A program made the translations under genes and the position numbers. Of a stretch of DNA of 64,000 nucleotides, positions 15,696 to 26,099 are shown piece after piece. The notes under the pieces are model-generated. The model was not told the origin of the DNA. It searched no databases and saw only the letters and a program-made list of their open reading frames with translations. Every line of letters begins with the position of its first letter. Position 1 is the stretch's first letter. This stretch comes from Pseudoxanthomonas kaohsiungensis. Its GTDB lineage: Bacteria; Pseudomonadota; Gammaproteobacteria; Xanthomonadales; Xanthomonadaceae. The stretch covers positions 1 to 64,000 of the forward strand of contig NZ_PDWO01000002.1 of the NCBI RefSeq assembly GCF_010211765.1, given 5' to 3'.

Positions 15696-18500
15696 ATGAT
15701 CGCCGGCAAGTCCATTCTCGCATTCGCGCTCACGCTGGCCACCGCTCTGCTCTGCACCGGGGCGCATGCCGCGGCGCAGGCGCCAGCCCTGCCCAAGGGC
15801 GTGACCGCCGGGCCCAGCATCGAGGGCATCAGCGAGTTCACCCTGGCCAACGGCCTGCGCGTGCTGCTGTTCCCGGACCCGACCAAGCCGACGGTGACGG
15901 TCAACCTCACCTACGGCGTCGGCTCGGTGCACGAGAACTACGGGCAGACCGGCATGGCGCACCTGCTCGAGCACCTGCTGTTCAAGGGCACCCCGGCCCA
16001 CGACGACATCAGCGGCGAGATGAAGCGGCGCGGGATCCAGTTCAACGCCACCACTTCGCTGGACCGGACCAACTATTTCGCCTCGTTCCCGGCCAACGCC
16101 AGCACCCTGGACTGGGTGCTGGGGATGGAGGCCGACCGCATGCTCGAGTCGCGCGTGGCCCGCTCCGACCTGGACAGCGAGATGACCGTGGTCCGCAACG
16201 AGCTGGAGGCCGGCGAGAACAACCCGGTCGGCGTGCTCATGCAGCGCCTGCGTTCGACCGCCTACCTCTGGCACAACTACGGCCACTCCACCATCGGCGC
16301 GCGCTCGGACGTGGAGGGCTTGCGGATCGAACAGCTGCAGGACTTCTACCGGACCTGGTACCGCCCGGACAACGCGACCCTGGTCATCGCCGGCCGGATC
16401 GACCCGGCCGAGGTGCTGGGCAAGGTCCAGGCCACGTTCGGGCCGCTGAAGAACCCGAAGTCGCCGCTGCCGCAGGCACCGACCGTGGAGCCGGCGCAGG
16501 ACGGCGAGCGCGAGGTCACCGTGCGCCGGGTCGGCGACCTCAACCTGGTCGCCGCCGCGTACCACATCCCCGCGCGCACCCATGCCGACAACGCCGCCCT
16601 TTCCGTGCTGGCGAACGTGCTCGGCCACACCCCGGGCGGACGCCTGCACCGCGCCCTGGTCGAACCGCGCATCGCCGCCGCCGCCGGCGCCAGCGCCGAG
16701 GGCCTGGCGGATGCCGGCCTGTTCACCGCGGTGGCGGTACAGCAGCGCAGCGGCGATGCGCAGGCGATGGAAGAGGTGTTGCTCGCCCAGGTCGAGCGGC
16801 TGGAAAAGCAGCCGGTCACCGCCGAGGAAGTGGCGCAGGCGCAGCAGCGCATCGCCAACGCCTACGACCTGTACTTCACCGACGTCAACGCGGTCGGCAT
16901 GGGCCTGTCGGAGTTCGTCGCCGCCGGCGACTGGCGCCTGCTGTTCACCAGCCGCGATGCGATCGCCAAGGTCACCGCCGACGACGTCAACCGCGTCGCG
17001 GCGCAGTACCTGCGCCCGGTCAATCGCACCCTCGGACGCTTCGTGCCCACCGATGCGCCCGACCGGGTCGAGGTGCCGGCCGCGCCGCCGGCGGCGGGCG
17101 TGGTCGCCGGTTACACCGGCCGTGCCGCGGTCGATGCCGGCGAACACTTCGATCCGAGCCCGGCGAACATCGAGGCCCGCACCGAGCGCTTCACCCTCGG
17201 CGAAGGACTGAAGGTGGCGCTGCTGCCCAAGCGCACCCGCGGCGGCACGGTGGTGGTGGACGGCAACTTCCGCTTCGGCGACGCCGCCTCGCTGACCGGC
17301 CGCGACACCGCCGCCGGCATGGCCGGGGCGATGCTGATGCGCGGCTCCAGGCAACTGAGCCGTGTGCAGATCGACCAGAAGCTGGAAGCGCTGCAGACCC
17401 AGGGCGGCGTCAGCGGCGGCCTGCAGGGCGCCAACCTGTCGCTGGTCACCCGTCGCGCACAGTTGCCCGAGGCGCTGGCCCTGATGGCCACGTTGCTGCG
17501 CGAACCGGCCTTCGCCGAGGAAGAGTTCGAGCAGCTGAAGCTGCAGGCGGTCACCGGCCTGGAAGCCTCGCGCAACGAGCCCGGCAGCATCGCCGCGCAG
17601 GCGCTGGCGCTGCATTTCGATCCCTGGCCGGCCGGCCATCCGCTGCACGTGGAGACGCTGGACGAGTCGCTGGCCCGCCTGCACGCGCTCAGGCGCGAGG
17701 ACCTGGTCGCCTTCCACCGCGACTTCTACGGCACCGCGCAAGGTGAAATCGCGATCGTCGGCGACTTCGACGCGGCCGCGGTCCGCAAGCAGCTGGAGGC
17801 CCTGTTCGCGGACTGGAAGACCCCGCATCCCTACCAGCCGATCGCGACCCGCTTCACCCCGGTGGCGCCGGTGGCCGAGCGCCTGCCGGTAGCGGACAAG
17901 CCCAACGCCGTGTTCATGGCCCGCCACAACGTCCCGCTGCGGGTCACCGACGATGACTACACCGCGCTGGTGGTGGCCAACCGCATCTTCGGCGGCGGCG
18001 CGCTGAAGTCGCGGCTGGGCGACCGCATCCGGCAGAAGGAGGGCCTGAGCTACGGCGTGGGCAGCTCGATCAACGCCGACGACAGCATCGAAGGCAAGGA
18101 CGATGCCGGCAGCTTCGCCATCCAGGCGATCGCCGCGCCGCAGAACATGGTCCGTGTCGAGGCGGCGGCGCGCGAGGAACTGGCCCGCCTGGTCGCAGAC
18201 GGCATCACCGCCGCCGAACTGCAGGATGCGGTCTCCGGCCTGCTCACCGAACGCGAACAGGGCCGGGCCAACGATGCCCAGGTCGCCGGCATGCTGCAGG
18301 ACCAGCTGTACTTCGGCCGCACCATGCAGTTCACCGCCGACCTCGACGCCCGCTACCGCGCGCTCACCGTGGACCAGGTCAACGCCGCGATCCGCAGGCA
18401 CCTGGATCCGGCGAAGCTGAGCACCTTCACCGCCGGTGATTTCGCCGCCGCGGCGAAGGCGGCGCCGGCGGCGCAGGGATCAGCGGCGGCGGCGCAGTAA
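15696..18500 (+). CDS. Periplasmic M16 zinc metalloprotease, two-half
   Basis: A 934-residue protease of the pitrilysin/processing-peptidase family. Signal peptide MIAGKSILAFALTLATALLCTGAHA. The active N-terminal half has the inverted zinc motif HLLEH (residues 89-93), with the third ligand in ELEAGEN further on. The C-terminal half repeats the fold without the motif, including GGGALKSRLGDRIRQKEGLSYGVGS, as usual for M16 fusions. It is likely to degrade peptides in the periplasm. A second, diverged homologue is at 28605-31463. The start at 15696 follows GGAGACCACGG. Confidence 0.93.
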   Translation: MIAGKSILAFALTLATALLCTGAHAAAQAPALPKGVTAGPSIEGISEFTLANGLRVLLFPDPTKPTVTVNLTYGVGSVHENYGQTGMAHLLEHLLFKGTPAHDDISGEMKRRGIQFNATTSLDRTNYFASFPANASTLDWVLGMEADRMLESRVARSDLDSEMTVVRNELEAGENNPVGVLMQRLRSTAYLWHNYGHSTIGARSDVEGLRIEQLQDFYRTWYRPDNATLVIAGRIDPAEVLGKVQATFGPLKNPKSPLPQAPTVEPAQDGEREVTVRRVGDLNLVAAAYHIPARTHADNAALSVLANVLGHTPGGRLHRALVEPRIAAAAGASAEGLADAGLFTAVAVQQRSGDAQAMEEVLLAQVERLEKQPVTAEEVAQAQQRIANAYDLYFTDVNAVGMGLSEFVAAGDWRLLFTSRDAIAKVTADDVNRVAAQYLRPVNRTLGRFVPTDAPDRVEVPAAPPAAGVVAGYTGRAAVDAGEHFDPSPANIEARTERFTLGEGLKVALLPKRTRGGTVVVDGNFRFGDAASLTGRDTAAGMAGAMLMRGSRQLSRVQIDQKLEALQTQGGVSGGLQGANLSLVTRRAQLPEALALMATLLREPAFAEEEFEQLKLQAVTGLEASRNEPGSIAAQALALHFDPWPAGHPLHVETLDESLARLHALRREDLVAFHRDFYGTAQGEIAIVGDFDAAAVRKQLEALFADWKTPHPYQPIATRFTPVAPVAERLPVADKPNAVFMARHNVPLRVTDDDYTALVVANRIFGGGALKSRLGDRIRQKEGLSYGVGSSINADDSIEGKDDAGSFAIQAIAAPQNMVRVEAAAREELARLVADGITAAELQDAVSGLLTEREQGRANDAQVAGMLQDQLYFGRTMQFTADLDARYRALTVDQVNAAIRRHLDPAKLSTFTAGDFAAAAKAAPAAQGSAAAAQ

Positions 18501-19012
18501 CGCGGCGTCGGGTCGCCGATGAATCGGCTCCTACACAGGCACCACCACCGCCCTGTAGGAGCCCATCTTCATGGGCGACACGGGCGTATCCGACGGCAGG
18601 GAACCGACGGGTGATGGCCCCGCCGGTTCGCCGATGAATCGGCTCCTACACAGGCACCACCCCCGCCCTGTAGGAGCCCATCTTCATGGGCGACACGGGC
18701 GTATCCGACGTCAGGAAAACGGACGCGTGATGGCCCCGTCGGGTCGCCGATGAATCGGCTCCTACACGGGCACCACCCCCGCCCTGTAGGAGCCCATCTT
18801 CATGGGCGACACGGGCGTATCCGACGGCAGGGAACCGACGGGTGATGGCCCCGCCGGGTCGCCGATGAATCGGCTCCTACACGGGCACCACCACCGCCCT
18901 GTAGGAGCCCATCTCCATGGGCGACACGGGCGTATCCGACGGCGAGGAACGGACGGGTGATGGCCGCGTCGGCCGGCACTCCAACGACACCGGCTTGTCG
19001 CCGACGACCGCC
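18501..19012. repeat. Tandem array of a 115-bp unit built from paired REPs
   Basis: This 512-base gap holds no gene. The element GTAGGAGCCCATCTTCATGG… (CTCC in the last copy) recurs at 18555, 18670, 18786 and 18901, spaced 115-116 bases. Between copies lies the inverse element, then a shared stretch (CACGGGCGTATCCGACG, then GTGATGGCC). A partial unit precedes the first copy from about 18502. Each facing pair can fold into a long stem (…GGCTCCTACA / TGTAGGAGCC…). Copies differ by a few bases (cagg/cggg, ccacca/ccaccc), so the array is decaying slowly. The last part, about 18975-19012, is non-repetitive. Confidence 0.88.
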
Positions 19013-20671
19013 CTACCTGCGCGGCAGCGCAGCCAGGATCGCCCAGAGCCCACCCAGGCCGGCGATCCACGCCGACAGCGGCACGCCCAGCAGGCTCGGC
19101 CCACCGGCCTCGAGCGCATACAGCACCGCGGCCACCACCAGCAGGCCGCTGCCGAGGATCGCGGCCACCGAGCGGCGCTGCATGGTCTGCAGGGTGCGGG
19201 CGATTTCGCTGAGCTCCTGCGAACGGATGCCCATCTCGTGGCGGCCCTCGACCTGCTGCTCCAGCCAGGCGTGCAGCAGGCGCGGCATTTCCGGCGCGCG
19301 GGTCATCAGCTCCGGCGCGCGCTTGCGGAACTCGCGCAGCAGGCGGCGCGGGCTGTAGCGCTCGCGCAGGATCCGCTCGAGCACCGGTTGCGCGACCGCC
19401 CAGATGTCCAGCTTCGGGTCGAGCTGGCGGCCGACGCCCTCGATGTTGAGCAGGGTCTTCTGCAGCAGGATCAGTTGCGGCTGCAGGGTCAGCTCGTAGC
19501 GCTGCGCGGTGCGGAACAGCTTGGCCAGTACTTCGGCCAGCGAGATCTCGCTCAGCGGTCGGGTGAAGTACGGCTCGCAGACCGCGCGCGCGGCGGCTTC
19601 CAGCTCGTCGATGCGCACGGTCGCCGGCATCCAGCCGGCTTCGACGTGCAGCTCGGCGATGCGGCGGTAGTCCTTGTGGAAGATGGCCATGAAGTTCTCG
19701 GCCAGGTAGTACTGGTCCTGCGCCGAGAGCTGGCCGACGATGCCGAAGTCCAGCACCACGAAGCGCGGGTCGTGGCGCCGCGCCGGATCGTCGTCGACCC
19801 AGATGTTGCCGGCGTGCGCGTCGGCGTGGAAGAAGTTGTAGCGGAACACCTGGGTGTAGAACACCCGCACGCCCTTCTCCGCCAGCACGCGGCGGTCGAT
19901 GCCGGCGGCATCCAGGGCGGCGATGTCGTCCGACGGAATGCCGCTGACCCGCTCCATGGTCAGCACGCGCTCGGCGGTGTGGCTCCAGATCACTTCCGGC
20001 ACGTACAGGTCCGGCGAGTCGGCCCACAGCCGGCGCATCACGCTGGCGTTGGCACCCTCGCGCTGCAGGTCCAGCTCGGCGGCCAGGGTGGTCTCGATCT
20101 CGGCGACCACCGCCTGCGGGCGGATCTTGTCGGCGTTGGGGTGGGTGCGGTCGACCAGCGCGGCCAGCGACTTGAGCAGGGCGATGTCGGCGCCGATCTG
20201 CTTCTCGATGCCCGGGCGCAGCACCTTGACCACCACGTCGCGGCCGTTGCGCAGGCGGGCGGCATGTACCTGGGCGATCGACGCGGAGGCCAGCGGCGTG
20301 GTGTCGAAGCGGGCGAACACCGTGGCCACCGGTTCGCCGAGCGCGTGCTCGACGATCGCGCGCGCGGTGTCGCCGTCGAACGGCGCCACCTGGTCCTGCA
20401 GCAGGGCGAGCTGTTCGGCGATGTCGGCCGGCAGCAGGTCGCGCCGGGTCGAAAGGATCTGGCCGAACTTGACGAAGATCGGCCCCAGCTCCTGCAGCGC
20501 CAGCCGCAGGCGCTCGCCACGCGGCAGCCGCGCCACGCTGGCCGGCGTGCGCGGGGCGAAGGGCTTGCCCAGCCGCAGCCAGCGCTCGGCGGGCGTGTCG
20601 TCGAGTAGTTCGTCCAGCCGGTAGCGCAGGACCACCCGGCCGATGCGCCAGGCGCGAAGCGCCGCCCTCAC
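19013..20671 (-). CDS. ubiB: UbiB, ADCK/ABC1-like ATPase for ubiquinone synthesis
   Basis: A 552-residue atypical kinase-like protein needed for coenzyme Q synthesis. The KxGQ motif is [20 protein letters not shown]. Later come [27 protein letters not shown] and [10 protein letters not shown], the catalytic/DFG-like block. Two C-terminal hydrophobic helices ([20 protein letters not shown] and [18 protein letters not shown]) anchor it in the inner membrane. It begins at a GTG (20669-20671) overlapping the ubiJ stop as GTGA. That coupling, and the family length near 545, decide the start; no ATG is available upstream in frame without entering ubiJ. Confidence 0.94.
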   Translation of the reverse strand: MRAALRAWRIGRVVLRYRLDELLDDTPAERWLRLGKPFAPRTPASVARLPRGERLRLALQELGPIFVKFGQILSTRRDLLPADIAEQLALLQDQVAPFDGDTARAIVEHALGEPVATVFARFDTTPLASASIAQVHAARLRNGRDVVVKVLRPGIEKQIGADIALLKSLAALVDRTHPNADKIRPQAVVAEIETTLAAELDLQREGANASVMRRLWADSPDLYVPEVIWSHTAERVLTMERVSGIPSDDIAALDAAGIDRRVLAEKGVRVFYTQVFRYNFFHADAHAGNIWVDDDPARRHDPRFVVLDFGIVGQLSAQDQYYLAENFMAIFHKDYRRIAELHVEAGWMPATVRIDELEAAARAVCEPYFTRPLSEISLAEVLAKLFRTAQRYELTLQPQLILLQKTLLNIEGVGRQLDPKLDIWAVAQPVLERILRERYSPRRLLREFRKRAPELMTRAPEMPRLLHAWLEQQVEGRHEMGIRSQELSEIARTLQTMQRRSVAAILGSGLLVVAAVLYALEAGGPSLLGVPLSAWIAGLGGLWAILAALPRR

Positions 20672-21294
20672 GGGGCCACCTCGACGCGGGGCAGGCGGGC
20701 GATGCGCGCGGCGATGCGCTCGACGTCGTCGCGCAATGCATCGACGTCGTCGTTGAAGGCGGACAGCTCGGCGCGGGCGACCACGTCGCGGCTTTCCTCG
20801 GTGACGTACTCGGCGCCCGATCGCGCCAGCCCGGCGGCCGTTCCACGGGCACCGCGCAGCGCCGCCGCCACCGCATTGGCCACCTGCACACCGATCACCT
20901 CGCCGAACGCGGCGACGAACGGCTGTTGCCAGTCGGGGGTGAAGTTGGCGGCCAGCCGCTGCAGGCGCTGGGCCAGGTCGGCGTCGCCGGCCACGTGCAG
21001 GCGCCCGCCCGCGCCTCGCGCGCCGGCCAGGAACGGCATGCGTCCGAGCAGGCCGCCGACCGTGCCGCGGACCGCCAGGTCGGCCTGGCCCAGCGGCGGG
21101 CCCACCTGCAGGTGGCCGCGATGCACGGCGATGTCGAGCGCCAGCGGCGGCGATTCGAGCGCCAGCGAGATGCGGCGGCCATCCAGTGCCGCCAACGCCG
21201 CGCCCGTGTCCGGATCCAGTGCCACGGCACGGTTGAGCGCCGCTTCCAGGGCGCGACCGGCCAGCGGCTTGAGGGCATCGAAAGGCGTGGGCAT
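20668..21294 (-). CDS. ubiJ: UbiJ, SCP2-domain ubiquinone accessory factor
   Basis: A 208-residue protein with an SCP2-like lipid-binding domain (about 35-115: [24 protein letters not shown] … [20 protein letters not shown]) and a C-terminal helical part. UbiJ organises the Ubi complex and presents the hydrophobic intermediates. Its position directly before ubiB with a four-base overlap is the arrangement known in gammaproteobacteria, although ubiE, usually next to it, is not in the window. The region 21295-21479 after its start holds no gene and shows nothing clear. Confidence 0.88.
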   Translation of the reverse strand: MPTPFDALKPLAGRALEAALNRAVALDPDTGAALAALDGRRISLALESPPLALDIAVHRGHLQVGPPLGQADLAVRGTVGGLLGRMPFLAGARGAGGRLHVAGDADLAQRLQRLAANFTPDWQQPFVAAFGEVIGVQVANAVAAALRGARGTAAGLARSGAEYVTEESRDVVARAELSAFNDDVDALRDDVERIAARIARLPRVEVAP

Positions 21295-21479
21295 GCCGGC
21301 ATTCTACCGGGGCCGATGCCGGGGCGACGGCTGCGGAACGCCTGGTGCCGGGCGGAACAAGGCGCGGACAAGACGACGGGCGGGGCTTGCGCCCCGCCCG
21401 TCCAATGGCTTCCATGCCTGCCGCGCGCCGGCTTGCACACGGCCCGGGCGGCGAACTCCCTCCTTTCGGTGGCCCCGCG

Positions 21480-21638
21480 CTAGACCTTGCGGCCGCGCAG
21501 CAGCGAAACGGCGCCCAGGATCAGGAACACGACGAACAGGATCCAGGCGATATTGGTGGCGGCGCCGGCGATGCCGCTGAAGCCCAGCAGCGCGGCGATG
21601 ACGGCGATGACGAAGAACACGACGGCGTAGTGCAGCAT
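21480..21638 (-). CDS. Small DUF1328 membrane protein
   Basis: A 52-residue protein made of two hydrophobic helices ([17 protein letters not shown] and [19 protein letters not shown]) joined by SGIAGAATN, ending in RGRKV. This exactly matches the DUF1328 (YtjA) pattern 'LGFGGIAGAAA'. Function is unknown. Such proteins are small inner-membrane products, often stress induced. The ATG at 21638 is preceded on its strand by GAGGGATATCCCC. Confidence 0.9.
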   Translation of the reverse strand: MLHYAVVFFVIAVIAALLGFSGIAGAATNIAWILFVVFLILGAVSLLRGRKV

Positions 21639-21706
21639 GGGGATATCCCTCGGGTGGACGCCCCTCGGGGCGGTTGCCGCGGATAGTGCGTGGACCCGGG
21701 TCGTGA

Positions 21707-22714
21707 TCAGGTGATGGCCGCACCGTCGCGCCATGCAGCCTTCAGCCTTGTGAGTCCCTCGTCAAAGGAAACCCGGGGCACGTAGCCGAAGTCCCGGCGT
21801 GCCGGCTCCATGCTGTACCAGTGCGTCGTGCTGAGCTGCTCGGCGAGGAAGCGGGTCATCGGCGGCTCGCCGCGCAGGCGCAGCAGCGGCCAGACCCGCT
21901 CGCAGACCGCGCCGATGCGGTACGCGGCCTTGAACGAGAGGTGCTTCTCCACGGGTGGCGCGCCGGCTGCCGCCAGCAGCGCGTTGAGTACCTCGCGCAT
22001 CGGCCGTGGATCACCGTTGGAGATGAAGTAGGCCTTGCCTGCGCAGGCTGCGCCGGGCGCCAGGTGGTCGAACGCATCGAGGTGCGCCTGCGCGGCGTTG
22101 TCGATGTAGGTCGTGTCCACCAGGTTGTCGCCGCTGCCGACGATGCGCAGCCGGCCGGCGCGCGAGCGCTCGACCAGTCGCGGCAGGATCTGCGCGTCGC
22201 CCGGGCCCCAGATCAGGCGCGGGCGCAGCGCCACCACCGCCAGTGTGGCGTCGCTGGCGGCCAGCGCCTCCTGTTCGGCGATCGCCTTGGTCGCCGCGTA
22301 CGGCGCCTGGAAATCCTCGCCATAGGGCACTTCGTCCGCGCCCAGGCCCTCGACCGGATGGGTGGCGCGGTGGGTGACGCTGGGCGTGGAGGTGTAGACC
22401 AGCCGGCCGATGGCATGCGCGCGGCAGGCGGCCAGCACGTTGCGGGTGCCCACGACATTGGCCTGGAAGTAGCTGTCGTAGCTGCCCCAGGCGCCGGCCT
22501 TGGCCGCGTTGTGGAACACCGCGTCCACGCCGGCGGCCGCATGCATCACCGCGTTCGCGTCGGCGAGGTCGCCGCGCACCTGGCCCACGCCAAGCGCCGC
22601 CAGCTCCGGCGAATGCCGGCGCTGGAAACTCACCACTTCGTGGCCGCGCCCGCGCAGGCCGCGGCACAGCGCCTGGCCGAGGAAACCGCCGCCACCGGTG
22701 ACCAGGATCTTCAT
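21707..22714 (-). CDS. oleD: OleD, 2-alkyl-3-ketoalkanoate reductase
   Basis: A 335-residue NAD(P)-dependent short-chain dehydrogenase of the extended (epimerase-like) type. The Rossmann motif is [20 protein letters not shown]. The catalytic YxxxK lies in [15 protein letters not shown]. It reduces the 2-alkyl-3-keto acid made by OleA to the beta-hydroxy acid used by OleC. It begins at an ATG overlapping the oleC stop by four bases. Identification rests on this coupling and on oleA and oleB nearby. Alone it would only be called an NAD-dependent epimerase. Confidence 0.92.
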   Translation of the reverse strand: MKILVTGGGGFLGQALCRGLRGRGHEVVSFQRRHSPELAALGVGQVRGDLADANAVMHAAAGVDAVFHNAAKAGAWGSYDSYFQANVVGTRNVLAACRAHAIGRLVYTSTPSVTHRATHPVEGLGADEVPYGEDFQAPYAATKAIAEQEALAASDATLAVVALRPRLIWGPGDAQILPRLVERSRAGRLRIVGSGDNLVDTTYIDNAAQAHLDAFDHLAPGAACAGKAYFISNGDPRPMREVLNALLAAAGAPPVEKHLSFKAAYRIGAVCERVWPLLRLRGEPPMTRFLAEQLSTTHWYSMEPARRDFGYVPRVSFDEGLTRLKAAWRDGAAIT

Positions 22715-24393
22715 GCGTTGTCTCCAAGGCGAGGGGCGGCCCAGGCGGCCAGCTTCTCGCGGCCGATCTTGGCGTTGTGGCGGATGTCGACCGGGAAGCC
22801 GGGGTGCGGGAGGAAGGTGGCGATGCGCGCGGTGTGCCGATGCCGTGCGCCGATCGCACGCAACTCCGCCTCGATCCGCGGGAACTCGCCCACGTGGGTG
22901 CCGGCGGCCAGCTCGACGCACAGCACCGGTCGCTGCGTGCCGCGGCCGCCCACGCCGACCAGCGCGGTGCGGCGCACCTGCGGATGCACGTTGAACACCG
23001 GCTCGACCTGCTCGGTGTAGAGCGGGCCATCGGCCGCTTCGACGCGCTGGCTCTTGCGGCCGCAGAACCACAACCGGCCCTGGTCGTCGAAATAGCCGAC
23101 GTCGCCCATGCGGTGGACGACGCGCTCGCCCGCCGCCGCCCCGCTTCCCTCCGCGGCCAGCGTCTCGCGGATCTTGGCCGCGGCGGTGGCCGTGTCGCGG
23201 TTGAAGTAGCTGTCGGTGGCGGTCGGGCCGGCGACGGTGATCTCGCCGACCTCGCCCGGCGCCAGTTCGCGCACGCCGGACCACTCGGCGACCGGCGCGT
23301 CGTCCACCGCGATGATGCGCACCTGGTTCGGCGGCACCGGCCGGCCGACGCAGGTGCCGGCGCCGGCCTCGGTCGCCGCGCGCGTGCCCTGCAGTTCGCG
23401 GCCTTCGATCACCGCCACCGGCAGGCACTCGGTGGCGCCGTAGGGCGTCCAGAACTGGGCGTCATCGTCGAGCAGGGTGCGGATCTTCTCGACCACCTCC
23501 GGCGGCACCGGCGCGCCGGCCGAGGTCACCCGGCGCAGCGTCGGCAGCGGCCGGCCGTAGTCGGCCAGCACCCGCATCAGCGCCGGCGAGCCGAACAGCT
23601 GGGTGGCGCCGAAGCGCCAGATCGCGTCATGCAGCCGCACCGGGTCGGCGCTGGCCGGCCGGGTCGGGTCCATGTCGGGGATCACCGAGGTCAAACCGAG
23701 CGCGGGGTCGAACAGCGCGAACGGCGGGAAGGTCGGCAGGTCCACCCCGCCGGGCTCGATGCCGAAGGCCTCGCGCATCATCGCGACCTGGGCGACGAAA
23801 TGGCGGTGGCGGTAGACCACGCCCTTGGGCACGCCGGTCGATCCGCTCGTGAACAGGATCGCGGCCACGTCGTCCGGCGCGGTGTCGGCCAGTTGCGGCC
23901 CGCCGCCGGCGCCGTCCCGCTCGATCTTCGCGAGCGTGGTGCCGCCCCAGCCCCAGCGCGCGCCGACCGTGACCAGGATGCGCGCGGACTTGGCCCAGCC
24001 CAGCACCAGGCGCGCCGCATGCGCCAGCGGAATGCCGACGAAGGCCTGCGCCTGCGCCTCGTCCAGGCACTTCTTCAGCGCGCGGCGATCGATGCCCGGG
24101 TCGACCAGCACCGGTACCGCACCGGCCTTGAACAGGGCGAACATCAGCAGGAAGAACTCCGGCGACGGCCGCACCATCACTACCGTGCGCACGCCGCGTC
24201 CGATGCCGTGGCGGGCCAGGCCGGCGGCGATCGCATCGCTGCGCGCGTCCAGGGTGCGGTAGTCCAGGACCACGTCGTAGGCGGCCAGTCCACCGCCCGC
24301 GCTGCGCCGCCCGGGGCAACGGATCGCGGGCTGGTCGGGACGTTCGGCGGCCAGCCGCGGCAGCGCCGCGGCGATGTTGCAGGGCTCGGTCAT
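22711..24393 (-). CDS. oleC: OleC, beta-lactone synthetase (AMP-dependent ligase fold)
   Basis: A 560-residue adenylate-forming enzyme. The P-loop is [23 protein letters not shown], and the A5 motif is [15 protein letters not shown]. The C-terminal part has [39 protein letters not shown], then a closing Lys region ([13 protein letters not shown]). OleC turns the beta-hydroxy acid into a beta-lactone on the way to a long-chain cis-olefin. Fatty acyl-CoA ligases look similar, but the fusion of context with OleD, OleB and OleA makes OleC the best call. The ATG at 24393 is the first start in frame before the conserved region. Confidence 0.93.
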   Translation of the reverse strand: MTEPCNIAAALPRLAAERPDQPAIRCPGRRSAGGGLAAYDVVLDYRTLDARSDAIAAGLARHGIGRGVRTVVMVRPSPEFFLLMFALFKAGAVPVLVDPGIDRRALKKCLDEAQAQAFVGIPLAHAARLVLGWAKSARILVTVGARWGWGGTTLAKIERDGAGGGPQLADTAPDDVAAILFTSGSTGVPKGVVYRHRHFVAQVAMMREAFGIEPGGVDLPTFPPFALFDPALGLTSVIPDMDPTRPASADPVRLHDAIWRFGATQLFGSPALMRVLADYGRPLPTLRRVTSAGAPVPPEVVEKIRTLLDDDAQFWTPYGATECLPVAVIEGRELQGTRAATEAGAGTCVGRPVPPNQVRIIAVDDAPVAEWSGVRELAPGEVGEITVAGPTATDSYFNRDTATAAAKIRETLAAEGSGAAAGERVVHRMGDVGYFDDQGRLWFCGRKSQRVEAADGPLYTEQVEPVFNVHPQVRRTALVGVGGRGTQRPVLCVELAAGTHVGEFPRIEAELRAIGARHRHTARIATFLPHPGFPVDIRHNAKIGREKLAAWAAPRLGDNA

Positions 24394-24528
24394 CGCCCGA
24401 TTATCGCCGATGGACGACCGCCGATCGGGGCTGCGTCCGCCCGGACGCGTGGACGCTTCTGCGCAGGGCGCGGCCTGCGGCAGAATTCGACGCCTCGCCC
24501 CCACCACCGCCCGACGCGTCGGACCCCC

Positions 24529-24957
24529 ATGCACCCCTGCCTTACCTGCGGCGCATGCTGTACCCAGTACCGCGTCGCGTTCCACTGGCTGGAGTCGGAC
24601 GCGCACAGCGAGGGCGGGGTGCCGTCGCACCTGACCGAGCCCCTGGACGCGCACCGGCTGTGCATGCGGGGCACCTACTCGGCGCCCGTACGCTGCGTGG
24701 CGCTGGATGCGGAGATCGGGGTGTATTCGCGCTGCAGCATCCATCCCCAGCGGCCGTCGGTGTGCCGCGACGTCGATGCGTCCTGGGAATTCGGTGCCCC
24801 CAGCGGGCAATGCGACCAGGCGCGCATCGTCCATGGACTGCCGCCGCTCACCGCCGCCGATTGGCGCTGGCGCGACCCGGCCGGCAACGACGACGACTGT
24901 CCGGACGACAACGGCAACAGCCCCTCGTCGCCGCCGGCGCCGCCGATCGCCGCCTGA
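24529..24957 (+). CDS. YkgJ-family cysteine-cluster protein
   Basis: A 142-residue protein with a cysteine cluster CLTCGACCTQYRVAFHWLE at residues 4-11 and further Cys residues at GTYSAPVRCVAL, YSRCSIHPQRPSVCRDVD and GQCDQARI. This is the pattern of the YkgJ/zinc- or iron-chelating family (eight conserved Cys), of unknown function. The last 25 residues are low-complexity (Asp/Asn/Pro/Ser). It lies on the opposite strand from, and between, oleC and oleB. Whether it acts in the olefin pathway is not known. Confidence 0.88.
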   Translation: MHPCLTCGACCTQYRVAFHWLESDAHSEGGVPSHLTEPLDAHRLCMRGTYSAPVRCVALDAEIGVYSRCSIHPQRPSVCRDVDASWEFGAPSGQCDQARIVHGLPPLTAADWRWRDPAGNDDDCPDDNGNSPSSPPAPPIAA

Positions 24958-25037
24958 GCACCTTGGCGGTGGCGCGGCACGCACCCGCCACCGCAGTGCC
25001 CCAGGCACGCGCCGGCCGCGTCCCCGGACCGCGGCCG

Positions 25038-25964
25038 CTACGCCGGATGGGTCTCCAGGAACCGGCGGATCGCCGGCACCAGCACTTCGTGCTTGTCCTC
25101 GAGTACGTAGTGGCCGGCATCCTCGAAGGCGTGCACCTGCGCCCGCGGCAGGTCGGCCTGGAATCGCTCGAGGAAATGCCGGTCGAACACGAAATCCTTC
25201 AGGCCCCAGCCGATGAACACCGGACGGTCGGCGAACGACGGCAGGGCCTTGCCGGCCGCCTCCACCAGCGGCCAGGCCTCGTCCTTGGGCGAGAGCGGGA
25301 TGTCCTGCATGAAGCGGATCGTGGCGATGCGGTTCTTCCACGAGTCGTACGGCGCCACGTAGGCGCGGCGCACGTCGGCCGGCATCTTCCGTTCCACGCC
25401 CAGCCACGAGGCGCCGGCGGAGAACGCATTGAAGGTGCGGATCAGCAGCTCGCCGACGAAATAGTCGCGGCCCAGCGCGATCTGCCATGGCATCGCCTTG
25501 GTCGCCGGCATCGGGAAGGCGGCGGTGTTGAGGATCACCAGCCGCTTGACCTGCGCGGCGTGTTTCAGCGCCCAGCCGAAACCGATCATCCCGCCCCAGT
25601 CGTGCACGGCCAGGGTGACCGGGGTGGCATCGTCGACGCCGGCATGGCGCAGCAGCGCCTCCAGGTCGTCCACGCGCGACTGCAGGGTGTAGTCGTAGCG
25701 CGGCTTCGAGGCCAGGTAGTCGTCCGGCTTGTCGGACAGGCCCATGCCGACATGGTCCGGGACGATGCAGCGGTAGCGCTTGCCGGAAGCCGGGTCGGCC
25801 AGCCCCGCGACCAGGGTGCGCCAGTAGTAGCTCCACGATGGATTGCCGTGGAGCATGACCACCACCTCGCCGTCGCGCGGCCCCTGGTCCAGGTAGGACA
25901 TCGAGATGCCGGGGCGGACTTCGAAGCGCTTCGGATCGGACGGGTAGCCGGGGAACTGTGGCAC
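25038..25964 (-). CDS. oleB: OleB, beta-lactone decarboxylase (haloalkane-dehalogenase fold)
   Basis: A 308-residue alpha/beta hydrolase. The oxyanion region is VVMLHGNPSWSYYWRTL and the nucleophile elbow is LAVHDWGGMIGFGWAL with Asp122, as in haloalkane dehalogenases. The catalytic His is in FEDAGHYVLEDKHEVL. OleB removes CO2 from the beta-lactone to give the cis-olefin. No ATG lies ahead of the conserved N-terminus. A GTG at 25962-25964 (V-PQFPGYPSDPKRFEV) is the likely start, although no clear ribosome site precedes it. Confidence 0.9.
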   Translation of the reverse strand: MPQFPGYPSDPKRFEVRPGISMSYLDQGPRDGEVVVMLHGNPSWSYYWRTLVAGLADPASGKRYRCIVPDHVGMGLSDKPDDYLASKPRYDYTLQSRVDDLEALLRHAGVDDATPVTLAVHDWGGMIGFGWALKHAAQVKRLVILNTAAFPMPATKAMPWQIALGRDYFVGELLIRTFNAFSAGASWLGVERKMPADVRRAYVAPYDSWKNRIATIRFMQDIPLSPKDEAWPLVEAAGKALPSFADRPVFIGWGLKDFVFDRHFLERFQADLPRAQVHAFEDAGHYVLEDKHEVLVPAIRRFLETHPA

Positions 25965-26099
25965 GGGGAGGCCGTTTTCGCGGGAAGCCCGGGATTGTAG
26001 GCCAGCGCGCGCCGCTACCGGCCGGCGGCGTGGCGCGCACGCCTCCCTTGGGCTGCCGCAGGGACTACCATGCACGCCCTTCCCTTGCTTCCGTCCGCC

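Noticed and set aside
18501-19012. Possible CRISPR array
   Set aside because: The unit is 115 bases and the whole unit is repeated; there are no unique spacers of 30-40 bases and no cas genes.
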